From: Agrococcus jenensis | GTDB taxonomy: Bacteria > Actinomycetota > Actinomycetes > Actinomycetales > Microbacteriaceae | NCBI RefSeq assembly: GCF_003752465.1 | Contig: NZ_RKHJ01000001.1 | Location: forward strand, 2,790,001 to 2,854,000 | Direction: 5' to 3' | Length of the DNA stretch: 64,000 nt | Shown: positions 9,034-18,130 of the stretch, one piece after another | Layout: every line of letters begins with the position of its first letter | Numbering within the stretch: position 1 is the first letter of the stretch | The notes under the pieces: generated by a model | Seen by the model: the letters and a program-made list of their open reading frames with translations, nothing else | Told to the model about the DNA's origin: nothing | Database searches by the model: none | Program-made: the position numbers and the translations under genes

Positions 9034-9726
9034 TCAGGACCGCGCGGGGTCCGCGGCGGTGAGCCGGCCGTGCGCGGCCAGCGCGGCGGCCATCTCGGCG
9101 ACCTTCTTGCTCGTCCCCGAGCCGGTCGCCACAGCCTCGCCGTCGATCCGCACGGTCGCGGTGAAGGTGCGCGCGTGGTCGGGGCCGGTGGCATCCACCT
9201 CGTAGACGGGGGCGCCGACGCCCTGGGCGGCAGCGACCTCCTGCAGCGCGGTCTTCGGGTCGAGCGCGGCGCCGGTGCGGCCCGGGTCGTCGAGCAGTGG
9301 ACCGACGAGCCGCAGCACGAGCGCGGCGGATGCGGCGTGACCGGCGCTGAGGAACGCGGCACCGAAGATCGCCTCGACGGTGTCGGCGAGGATCGACGGC
9401 TTGTCGGCACCGCCGGATGCCGCCTCGCCCTTGCCGAGCCGGATGTGCTCGCCGAGCCCGATGCTGCGCGCGACCTCCGCGAGCGCGACCGACGAGACGA
9501 CGCCGGCACGGCGCTTCGCCAGCTCACCCTCGGTGGCGTCGGGAAAGCGGCGGTAGAGCTCGATCGTGATCGCCTGGCCGAGGATCGAGTCGCCGAGGAA
9601 CTCGAGGCGCTCGTTGTGTGGCGTCCCGCCGTGCTCGTACGCCCACGACCGATGCGTGAGCGCCAACGACAGCAGCCCGGGGTCGATGTCGACCCCGAGC
9701 TGCTCGAGCAGTCGGTGCTCCGTCAC
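9034..9726 (-). CDS. rnc: Ribonuclease III
   Basis: 230 residues. RNase III cleaves double-stranded RNA in rRNA processing and mRNA decay. The signature NERLEFLGDSIL lies at residues 38-49, with the metal-binding acidic residues of the family and a second acidic cluster ADTVEAIFGAAF. A C-terminal double-stranded-RNA-binding domain spans about residues 155-225 (PKTALQEVAAAQG ... GSGTSKKVAEMAAALAA). It lies 10 bp downstream of rpmF and 1 bp upstream of mutM, within one transcriptional block. Confidence 0.97.
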   Translation of the reverse strand: MTEHRLLEQLGVDIDPGLLSLALTHRSWAYEHGGTPHNERLEFLGDSILGQAITIELYRRFPDATEGELAKRRAGVVSSVALAEVARSIGLGEHIRLGKGEAASGGADKPSILADTVEAIFGAAFLSAGHAASAALVLRLVGPLLDDPGRTGAALDPKTALQEVAAAQGVGAPVYEVDATGPDHARTFTATVRIDGEAVATGSGTSKKVAEMAAALAAHGRLTAADPARS

Positions 9727-9736
9727 AGGACGGAGA

Positions 9737-9940
9737 TCAGACGTCAGCGACCTTGCGGCCCTTGTACTCCATGTACAGCGGGGTGCCGGCGGAGTCCTCG
9801 ACGACCTTCGCGCGGTGCGGGAGGCTGTAGACGGTCTTGCCGCCCTCGATCGTCTTCACGAGCTTGGGCACGACGGCCTTCCACTGCGAACGGCGCGCAC
9901 GCGTGTTGGACCGCGACATCTTCCTCTTGGGAACAGCCAT
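9737..9940 (-). CDS. rpmF: 50S ribosomal protein bL32
   Basis: 67 residues, typical length. It begins [19 protein letters not shown] after Met, the hallmark of L32. It has no cysteines, so it is the zinc-independent (C-minus) form rather than the CxxC...CxxC form. It lies 3 bp after the DUF177/YceD gene and 10 bp before rnc. Confidence 0.98.
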   Translation of the reverse strand: MAVPKRKMSRSNTRARRSQWKAVVPKLVKTIEGGKTVYSLPHRAKVVEDSAGTPLYMEYKGRKVADV

Positions 9941-9943
9941 TGC

Positions 9944-10504
9944 TCACTCCTTCTTCGGCGCCTGGGCGCCATCTTCCGACTTGTCGTCGGTCACGTCTTC
10001 GGTGAAACCCTGGAGCGCTGCCCATCGGGGATCGATGGTCTCCTTCGGCACGTATTCCGTGCCAGGCTCGAGCCGTTCCCCTGTCTCCGGGTCGAGCCCA
10101 GAGCAGTCCGGTCGATCGACCGGTTGGAACGGCAGCGCCAGCACGACCGCGTCCCGGACCACCGGAAGCAGGTCGACAGTTTCGTCGACCACGAGGTAGT
10201 CGGTTTCCGACGCACCAGCATACGCGAACAGCTCGAGGAAGTCGACTTCGACATCCAGGTCGAACTCCACGAGGCACCGCGAGCACGTGGCGAGCGCGGT
10301 GACGAAGGCCTCGCCGGTGACGAGGATGCCCTCGTGGACGCTCTCGAGCCGGGCGTCGAGCTCGACGGGCTGGTCGGGCAGCACGGTCGCGAGACCCTCG
10401 CCGACCTTCTCGCCGAAGGGGGCGGTCTCCTCGACCTCGCGCATCCGACCCGGCTTCTGCACGATGTCGCGCACAGACAGCGTGAAGGGGTGGGGGGTGG
10501 GCAT
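9944..10504 (-). CDS. DUF177 / YceD family protein
   Basis: 186 residues. It belongs to the YceD/DUF177 family, which is nearly always encoded just before rpmF. The family has been linked to large-subunit rRNA/ribosome accumulation, but its mechanism is not settled. Recognisable parts are the beta-strand region with GEAFVTALATCSRCLVEF (CxxC), the acidic middle, and the C-terminal ETIDPRWAALQGF followed by a Lys/Asp-rich tail. It heads the minus-strand operon yceD-rpmF-rnc-mutM. The 248-bp gap upstream, shared with the divergent HNH gene, contains the triple repeat at 10530-10695. Confidence 0.93.
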   Translation of the reverse strand: MPTPHPFTLSVRDIVQKPGRMREVEETAPFGEKVGEGLATVLPDQPVELDARLESVHEGILVTGEAFVTALATCSRCLVEFDLDVEVDFLELFAYAGASETDYLVVDETVDLLPVVRDAVVLALPFQPVDRPDCSGLDPETGERLEPGTEYVPKETIDPRWAALQGFTEDVTDDKSEDGAQAPKKE

Positions 10505-10529
10505 GCCTCCAGTCTAGGCGACCGCTCCC

Positions 10530-10695
10530 GCCGGTCGAGCCGGTCCGCGCGCGCAGCGCCCTGACCGAGTCGAGACCACCCCCCTGCCGGTCGAGCCGGT
10601 CCGGGCGCGCAGCGCCCCGACCGAGTCGAGACCACCCCTGCCGCCGGTCGAGCCGGTCCGGGCGCGCAGCGCCCCGACCGAGTCGAGGCCACCCC
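10530..10695. repeat. Three tandem ~53-bp hairpin-forming intergenic repeats
   Basis: Three near-identical copies lie at 10530-10582, 10586-10638 and 10643-10695 (period 56-57 bp). Each unit contains CGGTC-C-GGGCGC, a GCA loop and GCGCCC-C-GACCG, a 5+6-bp stem with one C:C mismatch. This is flanked by GGTCGAG at the start and AGTCGAGACC at the end. Copy 1 differs by a few bases inside the stem; copies 2 and 3 differ at one position. They fill most of the gap between divergent yceD and the DUF222-HNH gene. Confidence 0.85.
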
Positions 10696-10752
10696 ATCCC
10701 GGGTTCTCCACAGCCCCCATCCGATGTCAGTGGCCCGTGGTGTACTGCGCTC

Positions 10753-12258
10753 ATGGACGACTGGGGGATCGACGGCGAGGGCTACATCGCCGCGATCCGC
10801 GCGGGTGCGATCGACCCGTTCGGCCGCACCGCCGACGAGCTGCAGGCGGAGCTCGACGCGCACGACGAGGAGTGGGCGGAGCGGCTGATCGCGATGACGC
10901 CTGCGGAGCTCGACGCGGTCGTCGAGGGCCGCATGGAGGTCCCGCAGCTGCCGCGGCCGGCGGAGTCCGAGCCGATGCGGCTGCTGCGGCTCGAGGAGCA
11001 GTTCGCGGGCCGGGTGAAGGCGCTCGAGGCGCAGCGGGCGAGGCTGGAAGCCGAGGAGCGCGAGATGCTCGCCGCCCGCCTCGACCGGGTGCGGGCCGAT
11101 GGCGGGGAGGTCGTGACCGGGCTGCGGGAGGCGGCGTCGATCCTCGCGGTCGAGCTGCGCCAGTCGGATCGCGGCATCGAGCAGCGCATGTCGGCCGCCT
11201 GGACGATCGTGCACGAGCTGCCGCTCGCGCACGCCGCCCACAAGTCGGGCCGGATCTCCGGCAGCCACCTGCGAGTGATCGAGCAGGAGACCCGGCCCGT
11301 GCGGGCTGACGACGCGGTCGACGCGACGCACAGGGCACGGGTCGAGGCGGAGCTCGTCGCGATCGCCGAGGACACGACGCCGTCGCGGCTGCGGTCGCGG
11401 GCGAAGCTCGTCATCGACCGGGTGCTGACCGCGCCGCTGCAGCAACGGCACGACATCGCCCGCGAGCGCCGCGACGTGTACCTGGTCGACGCGGGCGACG
11501 GGATGGTCGACCTCGGCGCCCGGCTGCCGGCGCTGGTGGGGACGGCGATCTTCGACCGGCTCACGCAGGCCGCGAAGGGCAAGGCCAAGGACGACGGGCG
11601 CACGTTCGACCAGTTCCGCGCCGACGCGTTCGCCGAGCTGCTGCTCGCCGGGGTCTGCCCCGACGACCTCCACGGCATCAGCCCGATCACGGCGACGGTT
11701 ACGATCACCATCCCTGCGACTGAGCTCCTCGGCGACCCGGGCGCGACCGACGTGCCGGAGCTGCGGTTCCCCGCGCTCCTCGACGGGAAGATCCTCGTCG
11801 ACTCGGCCACCATCCGGTCGCTGGCGGCAGAGACGATCACGTGGGAGCGGCTCTTCCTGCACCCGGTGACCGGGCTGCCGGTCACCGTCGACACGTACAC
11901 GCCGAACCGCGCGCAGCGGCGCGCGCTTCGCGCCCGGGACGGGCACTGCCGCTGGCCCGGCTGCTCGAACCCCGTCCACCGCGCCGACCTCGACCACACC
12001 CAGGACTGGGCCAAGGGCGGGAAGACGACGATCGGCAACCTCGCCCACCTGTGCCGCCGCCACCACGTCATGAAGCACTCGACCAGGTGGACCGTGAGGC
12101 AGCTGCCCGGCGGCGTGCTCGAGTGGACCTCACCCCTCGGCCGCATCATCCGCGACGAGCCAGAACCCCAAGGACCGGTCTTCGTCGAGCGCGACCCGAT
12201 CTGGGGACTCCCCGTCACCGCCGCCACCGGACCGCCCGGCGACCCGCCACCCTTCTGA
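10753..12258 (+). CDS. DUF222 / HNH endonuclease domain protein (13E12 repeat family)
   Basis: 501 residues. The N-terminal two-thirds is the DUF222 (13E12-type) domain, rich in Glu/Arg/Ala helices. The C-terminus carries an HNH nuclease signature at about residues 399-442: CRWPGCSNP, then ADLDHTQDWAKGG, NLAHLCRRHH and a final MKH. These proteins are multicopy in many actinobacterial genomes. The name comes from the REP13E12 repeats of Mycobacterium tuberculosis, and their role (selfish element or nuclease) is not established. The start follows directly after the 10530-10695 repeat cluster, which may be linked to the element. It reads divergently from yceD and convergently to the ZIP gene. 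Confidence 0.92.
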   Translation: MDDWGIDGEGYIAAIRAGAIDPFGRTADELQAELDAHDEEWAERLIAMTPAELDAVVEGRMEVPQLPRPAESEPMRLLRLEEQFAGRVKALEAQRARLEAEEREMLAARLDRVRADGGEVVTGLREAASILAVELRQSDRGIEQRMSAAWTIVHELPLAHAAHKSGRISGSHLRVIEQETRPVRADDAVDATHRARVEAELVAIAEDTTPSRLRSRAKLVIDRVLTAPLQQRHDIARERRDVYLVDAGDGMVDLGARLPALVGTAIFDRLTQAAKGKAKDDGRTFDQFRADAFAELLLAGVCPDDLHGISPITATVTITIPATELLGDPGATDVPELRFPALLDGKILVDSATIRSLAAETITWERLFLHPVTGLPVTVDTYTPNRAQRRALRARDGHCRWPGCSNPVHRADLDHTQDWAKGGKTTIGNLAHLCRRHHVMKHSTRWTVRQLPGGVLEWTSPLGRIIRDEPEPQGPVFVERDPIWGLPVTAATGPPGDPPPF

Positions 12259-12287
12259 GCCGACTCGCGTCAGGCACGCCGCCGCGG

Positions 12288-13076
12288 TCAGGCGAGCGAC
12301 AGCACGAACGACAGCACGAAGCCCGCTGCCGTGCTCATCGCGACGGCGGGGCCACCGTGCTCGTACGCCTCGGGCATGAGCGTGTCGGCGAGCGAGGCGA
12401 TCACGGCGCCGGCCGCGAACGCGAGCGGCAGCGATATCGACTCGGGGTCGACCGACGCGAGCGGCCCGGCACCCAGGACCACCGCGCCGACGAGCAGCAC
12501 CGCGCACGCCGTCCAGAGCCCGAGGATCTTGGCTCGCGCCATCCCCTGCGTCCGCATCGACGATGCCCCGACGAGCGCCTCCGGCAGGTTCGAGACGAAG
12601 ATCGCCGCGAGCAGCGCGAGGCCGCCGGAGCCCTCCCCCAGCGAGACGCCGAGGGCCACGTTCTCGGGCACGCCGTCGAGCGTCACGGCAGCCAGCAGCG
12701 CGAGCCCTGCCGCACCCCTGGTCGTCGCCTTCGTCGCGCTGCGATCGGAGGCCGCCGCATCGGTGTCGAGCTTCGCGCTGCCCTGCACCTCGTCCGCGGG
12801 CTTGCCCTTCCCGGGCTGCGCGGCCCGATCGAGCAGCGCGCTCAACCCGGTGAAGACGGCCGCGCCCAGGAACAGTCCCACCGCGGCACGCCAGATGCCG
12901 CCCATCTCGTAGGCGTCCTCGAAGAGCTCGAAGGCGAGCGCGGTGATGAGCGCGCCGGCGGCGAACGAGAGCAGGATCGCGAGCAGCCGCTTGGGCAGGT
13001 CGAAGCGGACCCCGACGAGCGCGCCGATGATGAGCGCGCTCGAGGCGACGATGCCAAAGATGAGCGACTCCCCCAT
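12288..13076 (-). CDS. ZIP family metal transporter
   Basis: 262 residues, an integral membrane protein with about eight hydrophobic segments. The first starts at IFGIVASSALIIGALVG, and a cytoplasmic loop rich in Lys/Asp lies around residues 85-115. ZIP hallmarks are the amphipathic helix TLDGVPENVALGVSLGE, where the usual His-x-x-x-E is replaced by D-G-x-P-E, and SNLPEALVG two helices later. ZIP proteins import zinc or other divalent cations; the ion cannot be assigned. ATG 13076 is chosen because upstream codons in the same frame encode no membrane or family sequence. Confidence 0.9.
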   Translation of the reverse strand: MGESLIFGIVASSALIIGALVGVRFDLPKRLLAILLSFAAGALITALAFELFEDAYEMGGIWRAAVGLFLGAAVFTGLSALLDRAAQPGKGKPADEVQGSAKLDTDAAASDRSATKATTRGAAGLALLAAVTLDGVPENVALGVSLGEGSGGLALLAAIFVSNLPEALVGASSMRTQGMARAKILGLWTACAVLLVGAVVLGAGPLASVDPESISLPLAFAAGAVIASLADTLMPEAYEHGGPAVAMSTAAGFVLSFVLSLA

Positions 13077-13185
13077 GCGGGAAGCGTACGTCCGGGAGCC
13101 GCGTCGTGGGGGACAGATCTCCGCCGCGCCTTCGCGAGCGCGCCGGCTGCGCGCCGGGCCGCGAGCGCGATGCCATGATGCACTC

Positions 13186-14622
13186 GTGCCAACGACGCGC
13201 GCCGTCCCCCTCGCCCTCATCGGCTGGCTCGTGTGCGTCGAGCTCACGAGCGGCGTGCTGCAGGGCTGGTACGTGACCCTCACGCCCGACATCGCGCGGC
13301 ACCTCTCGGTCACCGACGCCGACGTCAACTGGTTCGAGGCCGGGCAGCTGCTGCTGTCGGCGCTCATGGTGCCGGTGCTCGCGAAGCTCGGCGACATGCA
13401 CGGCCACAAGCGGATGCTGCTCGTCGCGACCGCGCTCACCGCCGGCGCGAGCTGGTGGATGGCCTTCGCAGGTGACTTCTGGAGCTACCTCATCGCCTTC
13501 TCGCTGCAGGGCGCCTACGCCGTCTGGCTGCCGCTCGAGGTCGCGCTCATCTTCGACCGCGGACGTCGCACGGGTGCCGCACCTTCAACGACGAGGCGCG
13601 CGGCGGGACTGCTCGTCATCGCGCTCGAGGCGGGCGCGATCCTGGGGGCGCTCGGCTCTGCGATCGCTCTCGGCGCCTTCGGCGAGGCGATGGCGCCGAC
13701 GCTCATGGTGCCGGCCGCGATGGTGACGCTCACCTTCTTCGCGATCCTGTGGGGCGTGCCCGAGTCGGAGCCGCTCCCCGGCCGCAGCCTCGACGCCGGC
13801 GGCTTCGTGCTGCTCGCGCTCTCGCTGCTCACGATCACCTCGGGACTCACCTTCCTCAAGATCGGCGGAGCGGATGCGTGGTGGGGCTGGGCGGTGATGC
13901 TCATCGGCGTCACGCTCCTGCTCCCCTTCGGCCGCTGGGTGCTCGGCAAGGACGACCCCGCGATCGACCTGCGCGTCATGCGCCGCCCCGAGATGTGGCC
14001 CGTGCAGCTCACGGCCGGCCTCGTCGGGGTCAGCCTGCTCGGCGCGCAGACGCCGCTCGCCACCTACGCCGGCACCGACCCGTCGCTCGGCTACGGCCTC
14101 GGCCTCGATGCGTCGGGGCGCTCGATCCTCATCGGCGTCTACCTGCTGTCGCTCATCGTCGGCGCCGCCACCCTCGCCGTGCTGTCGACGCGCATCCGCC
14201 CCCGACTGCTGCTCATCGTCGCGGCGACCCTGGTGGGCATCGGCTACCTGCTGCTCGTGCCGTTCCACCTCGAGATCTGGCAGGTCTTCGCATGCATGGC
14301 GATCGCAGGCGTCGGCTCGGGCGCCCTCGTCGGCGCGCTCCCCGCGGCAGCCGCTGCCGCGGCACCGCGCGGGCAGACCGGCGTCGCCACCGCCATGACG
14401 AACACGACGAAGACCATCGGCGGCTCCTTCGCGTCGTCGATCTTCGCGATCGTGCTCGCGGTCGGCGCGATCGGCACCGCGGCGAGCATCGGCGGCTACC
14501 TCGTCGTCTGGATCGTCTGCGGCGTCACCGCGCTCGTCGCGGCCGTCGGGCTCGTGGCGGTGCCGCGGCTCGCGTTCGCCGACCCCGAGCCGGCACGGGA
14601 AGCCACGACGCCGACGCGCTGA
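13186..14622 (+). CDS. MFS transporter
   Basis: 478 residues with about 14 hydrophobic segments, like the drug:H+ antiporter-2 type. The loop between helices 2 and 3 has AKLGDMHGHKRMLL, matching the MFS G-x-L-x-D-x-x-G-x-(K/R) motif A. The late segment GVATAMTNTTKTIGGSF is also typical. The start is GTG 13186; nearby ATGs (13175, 13178) are in other frames. It is divergent from the ZIP gene, with about 110 bp between, and convergent with the SDR gene (7 bp). Substrate unknown. Confidence 0.88.
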   Translation: MPTTRAVPLALIGWLVCVELTSGVLQGWYVTLTPDIARHLSVTDADVNWFEAGQLLLSALMVPVLAKLGDMHGHKRMLLVATALTAGASWWMAFAGDFWSYLIAFSLQGAYAVWLPLEVALIFDRGRRTGAAPSTTRRAAGLLVIALEAGAILGALGSAIALGAFGEAMAPTLMVPAAMVTLTFFAILWGVPESEPLPGRSLDAGGFVLLALSLLTITSGLTFLKIGGADAWWGWAVMLIGVTLLLPFGRWVLGKDDPAIDLRVMRRPEMWPVQLTAGLVGVSLLGAQTPLATYAGTDPSLGYGLGLDASGRSILIGVYLLSLIVGAATLAVLSTRIRPRLLLIVAATLVGIGYLLLVPFHLEIWQVFACMAIAGVGSGALVGALPAAAAAAAPRGQTGVATAMTNTTKTIGGSFASSIFAIVLAVGAIGTAASIGGYLVVWIVCGVTALVAAVGLVAVPRLAFADPEPAREATTPTR

Positions 14623-14629
14623 GGCCCGG

Positions 14630-15418
14630 CTACTGCTTGGCGACGAGCGGCCCGCGGTGCACCATCCACGGGTGCGTCTGCGCGACGGGCTTGATGATCG
14701 TCTCGTCGATCGAGACGTGGCCCGGCAGCGCGAGGATGTCGGTCATCACCTGCGCGACGTCGTCGGCCGACAGCGGGTCCTGCACGTCCTTGTAGACGGC
14801 ATCCGCCTTCTCCTGGTCGCCCTCGAAGCGCACGAGCGAGAACTCCTCGGTCCACACCATGCCGGGCGCGACCTCCATGACGCGGATCGGCTCGCCGTGC
14901 AGCTCGAGCCGCAGCACGTCGACGAGCTGCTTCTCGGCCGACTTCGCCGCGTTGTAGCCCGAGCCGCCCGAGTAGGCGACGGTCGCGGCGATCGAGGTGA
15001 CGACCATGATCTCGGCGTAGCCGCCCGGCGCATCGTCCGTCGCTCGGGTCGACGCCCGCAGCAGCGGCAGCACCGCGTCGATGACGCGCTTCGCGGCGAT
15101 GACGTTCGACTCGAACATCCAGCGCCAGTCCTCGATCGTCGTCTCGGCGAGGGGTGCCGCGCCCTTGGCGCCGCCCGCGACCTGCACGAGGCTCGTCGGC
15201 CGGAACGCCGCCGCGGCCTCGGCGAGCCGGGCGATGTCGCCCTCGTCGGTGAGGTCGGCCGCGAGCACCTCGCAGCCGATGTCCGCGGCGAGCGCCTCGA
15301 GCCGCTCCGCGCGGCGGGCGACCGCCAGCACCTGCCAACCGCGCTCGACGGCCTGCCTCGCGACCGCCTCCCCGATGCCGCTCGACGCACCCGTGACGAT
15401 GATCCGCTTCTCGCTCAT
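14630..15418 (-). CDS. Short-chain dehydrogenase/reductase
   Basis: 262 residues with the classical SDR pattern: cofactor motif TGASSGIG at residues 9-16, an Asp after beta-3 (ADLTDE), VTSIAA with the catalytic Ser, and the active-site Y-x-x-x-K in GYNAAKSAEKQ. After the active site APGMVWTEEF is the usual P-G segment. ATG 15418 (MSEKRIIV) is preferred over an in-frame ATG four codons upstream. Substrate unknown. It is divergent from metY. Confidence 0.92.
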   Translation of the reverse strand: MSEKRIIVTGASSGIGEAVARQAVERGWQVLAVARRAERLEALAADIGCEVLAADLTDEGDIARLAEAAAAFRPTSLVQVAGGAKGAAPLAETTIEDWRWMFESNVIAAKRVIDAVLPLLRASTRATDDAPGGYAEIMVVTSIAATVAYSGGSGYNAAKSAEKQLVDVLRLELHGEPIRVMEVAPGMVWTEEFSLVRFEGDQEKADAVYKDVQDPLSADDVAQVMTDILALPGHVSIDETIIKPVAQTHPWMVHRGPLVAKQ

Positions 15419-15558
15419 GCCGCAATGCAAGCACCGGATGCGCCGCGAGCGCCAATCGCGTCTGTTACGCCGTGCGTCGGGCCGGGCTGGCCACCGCCGC
15501 GCATCCGCTCCACCCTGGGGCGAGCACGTCGATCAGCCGACAGCCGAGGAGGCGCACC

Positions 15559-16878
15559 ATGAGCGACTGGAAGTTCGAGACCCTGCAGGTCCACGCGGGG
15601 GCGCAGCCCGACCCCACGACGAAGGCGCGCATCACGCCCGTCTACCGCACGACCTCGTACGTGTTCGACAACGCCGACCACGCCGCCCGGCTGTTCGGGC
15701 TCGCGGAGTTCGGCAACATCTACTCGCGCATCATGAACCCCACGAACGACGTCGTCGAGCAGCGGCTCGCGGCCCTCGAGGGAGGCGCAGCGGCGCTCCT
15801 CCTGTCGTCCGGCCAGGCGGCGACCACCTACGCGATCCTCAACATCGCGAGCGCCGGCGACCACATCGTCTCGTCGTCGTCGATCTACGGCGGCACGTAC
15901 AACCTCTTCAACTTCACGCTGAAGCGCCTCGGCGTCGACGTCACCTTCGTCGAGGACCAGGACGACCTCGACGAGTGGCGCCGCGCGATCCGCCCGAACA
16001 CGAAGCTGCTGTTCGCCGAGACGATCGGCAACCCGCGCATCAACCTGCTCGACATCGCCGGCGTCTCCGGCGTCGCGCACGACGCGGGCGTCCCGCTCGT
16101 CGTCGACAACACGATCGCGACGCCGTACCTGATCCGCCCGCTCGAGCACGGCGCCGACATCGTCGTGCACTCGGCGACGAAGTTCCTCGGCGGCCACGGC
16201 TCGGTCGTCGCCGGCGCGATCGTCGACGGCGGCCGCTTCGCGTGGTCGCAGTCCGACAAGTTCCCCGGCCTCACCGAGCCCGACGAGTCGTATCACGGCG
16301 TCACCTTCGCCGAGGCGCTCGGCGACCAGATCGCCTACATCATCAAGGCGCGCGTCACGCTGCTCCGCGACGTCGGCGCATCGTCCTCCCCCGACTCCGC
16401 CTGGCAGCTGCTGCAGGGCATCGAGACGCTCTCGCTGCGCCTCGACCGCCACGTCGAGAACGCGACCGCGGTCGCGCAGTTCCTCGAGTCACACCCGCAG
16501 GTCGCGGGCGTGCACTACGCCGGCCTGCCCTCGAGCCCCTGGCACGAGCGCGGCAAGCAGATCGCCCCGCGCGGCACCGGCGCGGTGCTCTCGTTCGAGC
16601 TCGTCGGCGGCGTCGAGGCGGGCAAGGCGCTCGTCGAGTCGCTGTCGCTCTTCAGCCACCTCGCCAACATCGGCGACGTGCGCTCGCTCGTCATCCACCC
16701 GGCGTCGACGACGCACGCGCAGCTCACCCCCGAGCAGCAGCTCACCGCGGGCGTCACGCCCGGGCTCGTGCGGCTCTCGGTCGGCATCGAGCACGTCGAC
16801 GACCTCATCGCCGACCTCGGCACCGGGCTCGAGGCGGCGGCCGCGAAGGCGGCCGCGCTCGAGGCCGCCGCGGTCTGA
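15559..16878 (+). CDS. metY: O-acetylhomoserine sulfhydrylase-type PLP enzyme
   Basis: 439 residues. It belongs to the Cys/Met-metabolism PLP family and converts O-acetyl-L-homoserine plus sulfide or another thiol donor to homocysteine or methionine. The PLP lysine is Lys208 in [12 protein letters not shown]. The phosphate-binding SSGQAATTY, the DNT segment ([10 protein letters not shown]) and [10 protein letters not shown] are all present. The start at ATG 15559 follows GAGGAGGCGCACC, a strong ribosome-binding site. The N-terminus [14 protein letters not shown] is typical for MetY. The next gene, metX, makes its substrate, so the pair is a methionine module. I saw no SAM riboswitch in the 140 bp upstream. 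Confidence 0.95.
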   Translation: MSDWKFETLQVHAGAQPDPTTKARITPVYRTTSYVFDNADHAARLFGLAEFGNIYSRIMNPTNDVVEQRLAALEGGAAALLLSSGQAATTYAILNIASAGDHIVSSSSIYGGTYNLFNFTLKRLGVDVTFVEDQDDLDEWRRAIRPNTKLLFAETIGNPRINLLDIAGVSGVAHDAGVPLVVDNTIATPYLIRPLEHGADIVVHSATKFLGGHGSVVAGAIVDGGRFAWSQSDKFPGLTEPDESYHGVTFAEALGDQIAYIIKARVTLLRDVGASSSPDSAWQLLQGIETLSLRLDRHVENATAVAQFLESHPQVAGVHYAGLPSSPWHERGKQIAPRGTGAVLSFELVGGVEAGKALVESLSLFSHLANIGDVRSLVIHPASTTHAQLTPEQQLTAGVTPGLVRLSVGIEHVDDLIADLGTGLEAAAAKAAALEAAAV

Positions 16879-16897
16879 GCCGAGACGGCGGGCACCC

Positions 16898-18130
16898 GTG
16901 GACTGGCAGCTGAGCGACGACGTCCAGCCTGCCTCCAGGGTGCCCGCCGCGCGGCTCGTCGACGCGCTGCCGTTCGGCGACCCGTCGACGACCGGCCACT
17001 CCCGACCCGTCCCGGTCACCGGCGCCTGGCGCCCCGGTGACGACCCGGGCGATCGCCGCTTCGCGCGCATCGGTGACATCGACGTCGAGGCGGGCGGCAC
17101 GATCTCGGATGCGGTGCTCGCGTACGAGACGTGGGGTCGCCTGAACGACGCGCGCGACAACGCCGTGCTCGTCGCCCACGCGCTCACCGGCGACAGCCAC
17201 GTGCGCGGCGACGCGGGTCCCGGGCATCCGACCGCCGGCTGGTGGGCTGACGTCGTCGGGCCGGGACTGCCGATCGACACCGAACGGTTCTTCGTCGTCG
17301 CGCCCAACATGCTCGGCGGCTGCCAGGGCTCGACCGGTCCAGCGTCGCTCGCCGCCGACGGCGTCGAGTGGGGCTCCCGCTTCCCGCGCGTCACCGTGCG
17401 CGACCAGGTCGAGGCGCAGCGCCGGCTCGCCGACCGGCTCGGCATCGGCCGCTGGCACGCCGTCGTCGGCGGTTCGATGGGCGGCATGCACGCGCTCGAG
17501 TGGGCCATCACGCATCCCGAGCGGGTCGGCGCCGCCGCCCTGCTCGCCTCGAACGCCGCGACGAGCGCCGACCAGATCGCCGCGAACTCGCTGCAGATCG
17601 AGGCGGTCACGACCGACCCCGGCTGGCTCGGCGGCGACTTCTACGACCTCCCCGGGCACGCCGGCCCGGCTCGCGGGCTCGCGCTCGCCCGACGGATGGC
17701 CATGCTCGGCTACCGCTCCCCGCACGAGCTCAACGAGCGGTTCCGGCGCGAGTGGCAGTCGAGCGTCGACCCGCTCGCGGGCGGCCGGTTCCAGGTCGAG
17801 TCGTACCTCGACGTGCACGGGAACCGCTTCACCCGCCGGTTCGACGCGGGCTCCTACGTGCGGCTCGTCGACGCCATGTCGACCCACGACGTCGGCCGCG
17901 GCCGCGGCGGCGTGGAGGCGGCGCTCGAGCGCGTCAGCTCACCGACGCTCGTCGTCGGCATCTCGAGCGACCGGCTCTTCCCCGTCGCCGACCAGCAGCG
18001 GCTCGCCGCCGGGCTGCCGACCAGCGTGTCGGGCGCCGAGCCCGTCGTGCTCGAGAGCGGCTTCGGCCATGACGGGTTCCTCATCGAGACCGGCCGCGTT
18101 GGCGACCTGCTCGCGCCGCTCCTCGCCTGA
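16898..18130 (+). CDS. metX: Homoserine O-acetyltransferase
   Basis: 410 residues, alpha/beta hydrolase fold. It acetylates homoserine from acetyl-CoA, the committed step before MetY. Nucleophile Ser193 lies in VVGGSMGGMHALEWA, the acid is in SSDRLFPV, and the histidine is near residue 391 in GFGHDGF. NMLGGCQGSTGP is a MetX family mark. The start is GTG 16898, 19 bp after metY. About 45 N-terminal residues precede the usual fold, slightly longer than the shortest homologues. The last 192 bp overlap the 3' end of a convergent glycosyltransferase-like gene. Confidence 0.95.
   Translation: MDWQLSDDVQPASRVPAARLVDALPFGDPSTTGHSRPVPVTGAWRPGDDPGDRRFARIGDIDVEAGGTISDAVLAYETWGRLNDARDNAVLVAHALTGDSHVRGDAGPGHPTAGWWADVVGPGLPIDTERFFVVAPNMLGGCQGSTGPASLAADGVEWGSRFPRVTVRDQVEAQRRLADRLGIGRWHAVVGGSMGGMHALEWAITHPERVGAAALLASNAATSADQIAANSLQIEAVTTDPGWLGGDFYDLPGHAGPARGLALARRMAMLGYRSPHELNERFRREWQSSVDPLAGGRFQVESYLDVHGNRFTRRFDAGSYVRLVDAMSTHDVGRGRGGVEAALERVSSPTLVVGISSDRLFPVADQQRLAAGLPTSVSGAEPVVLESGFGHDGFLIETGRVGDLLAPLLA

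Noticed and set aside
10530..10695. CRISPR array
   Set aside because: Three ~53-bp units with only 3-4 bp between them; no unique spacers of normal length and no cas genes.
15419..15558. SAM riboswitch upstream of metY
   Set aside because: The 140-bp gap is short and I could not find the conserved core or multi-helix architecture of any SAM class.
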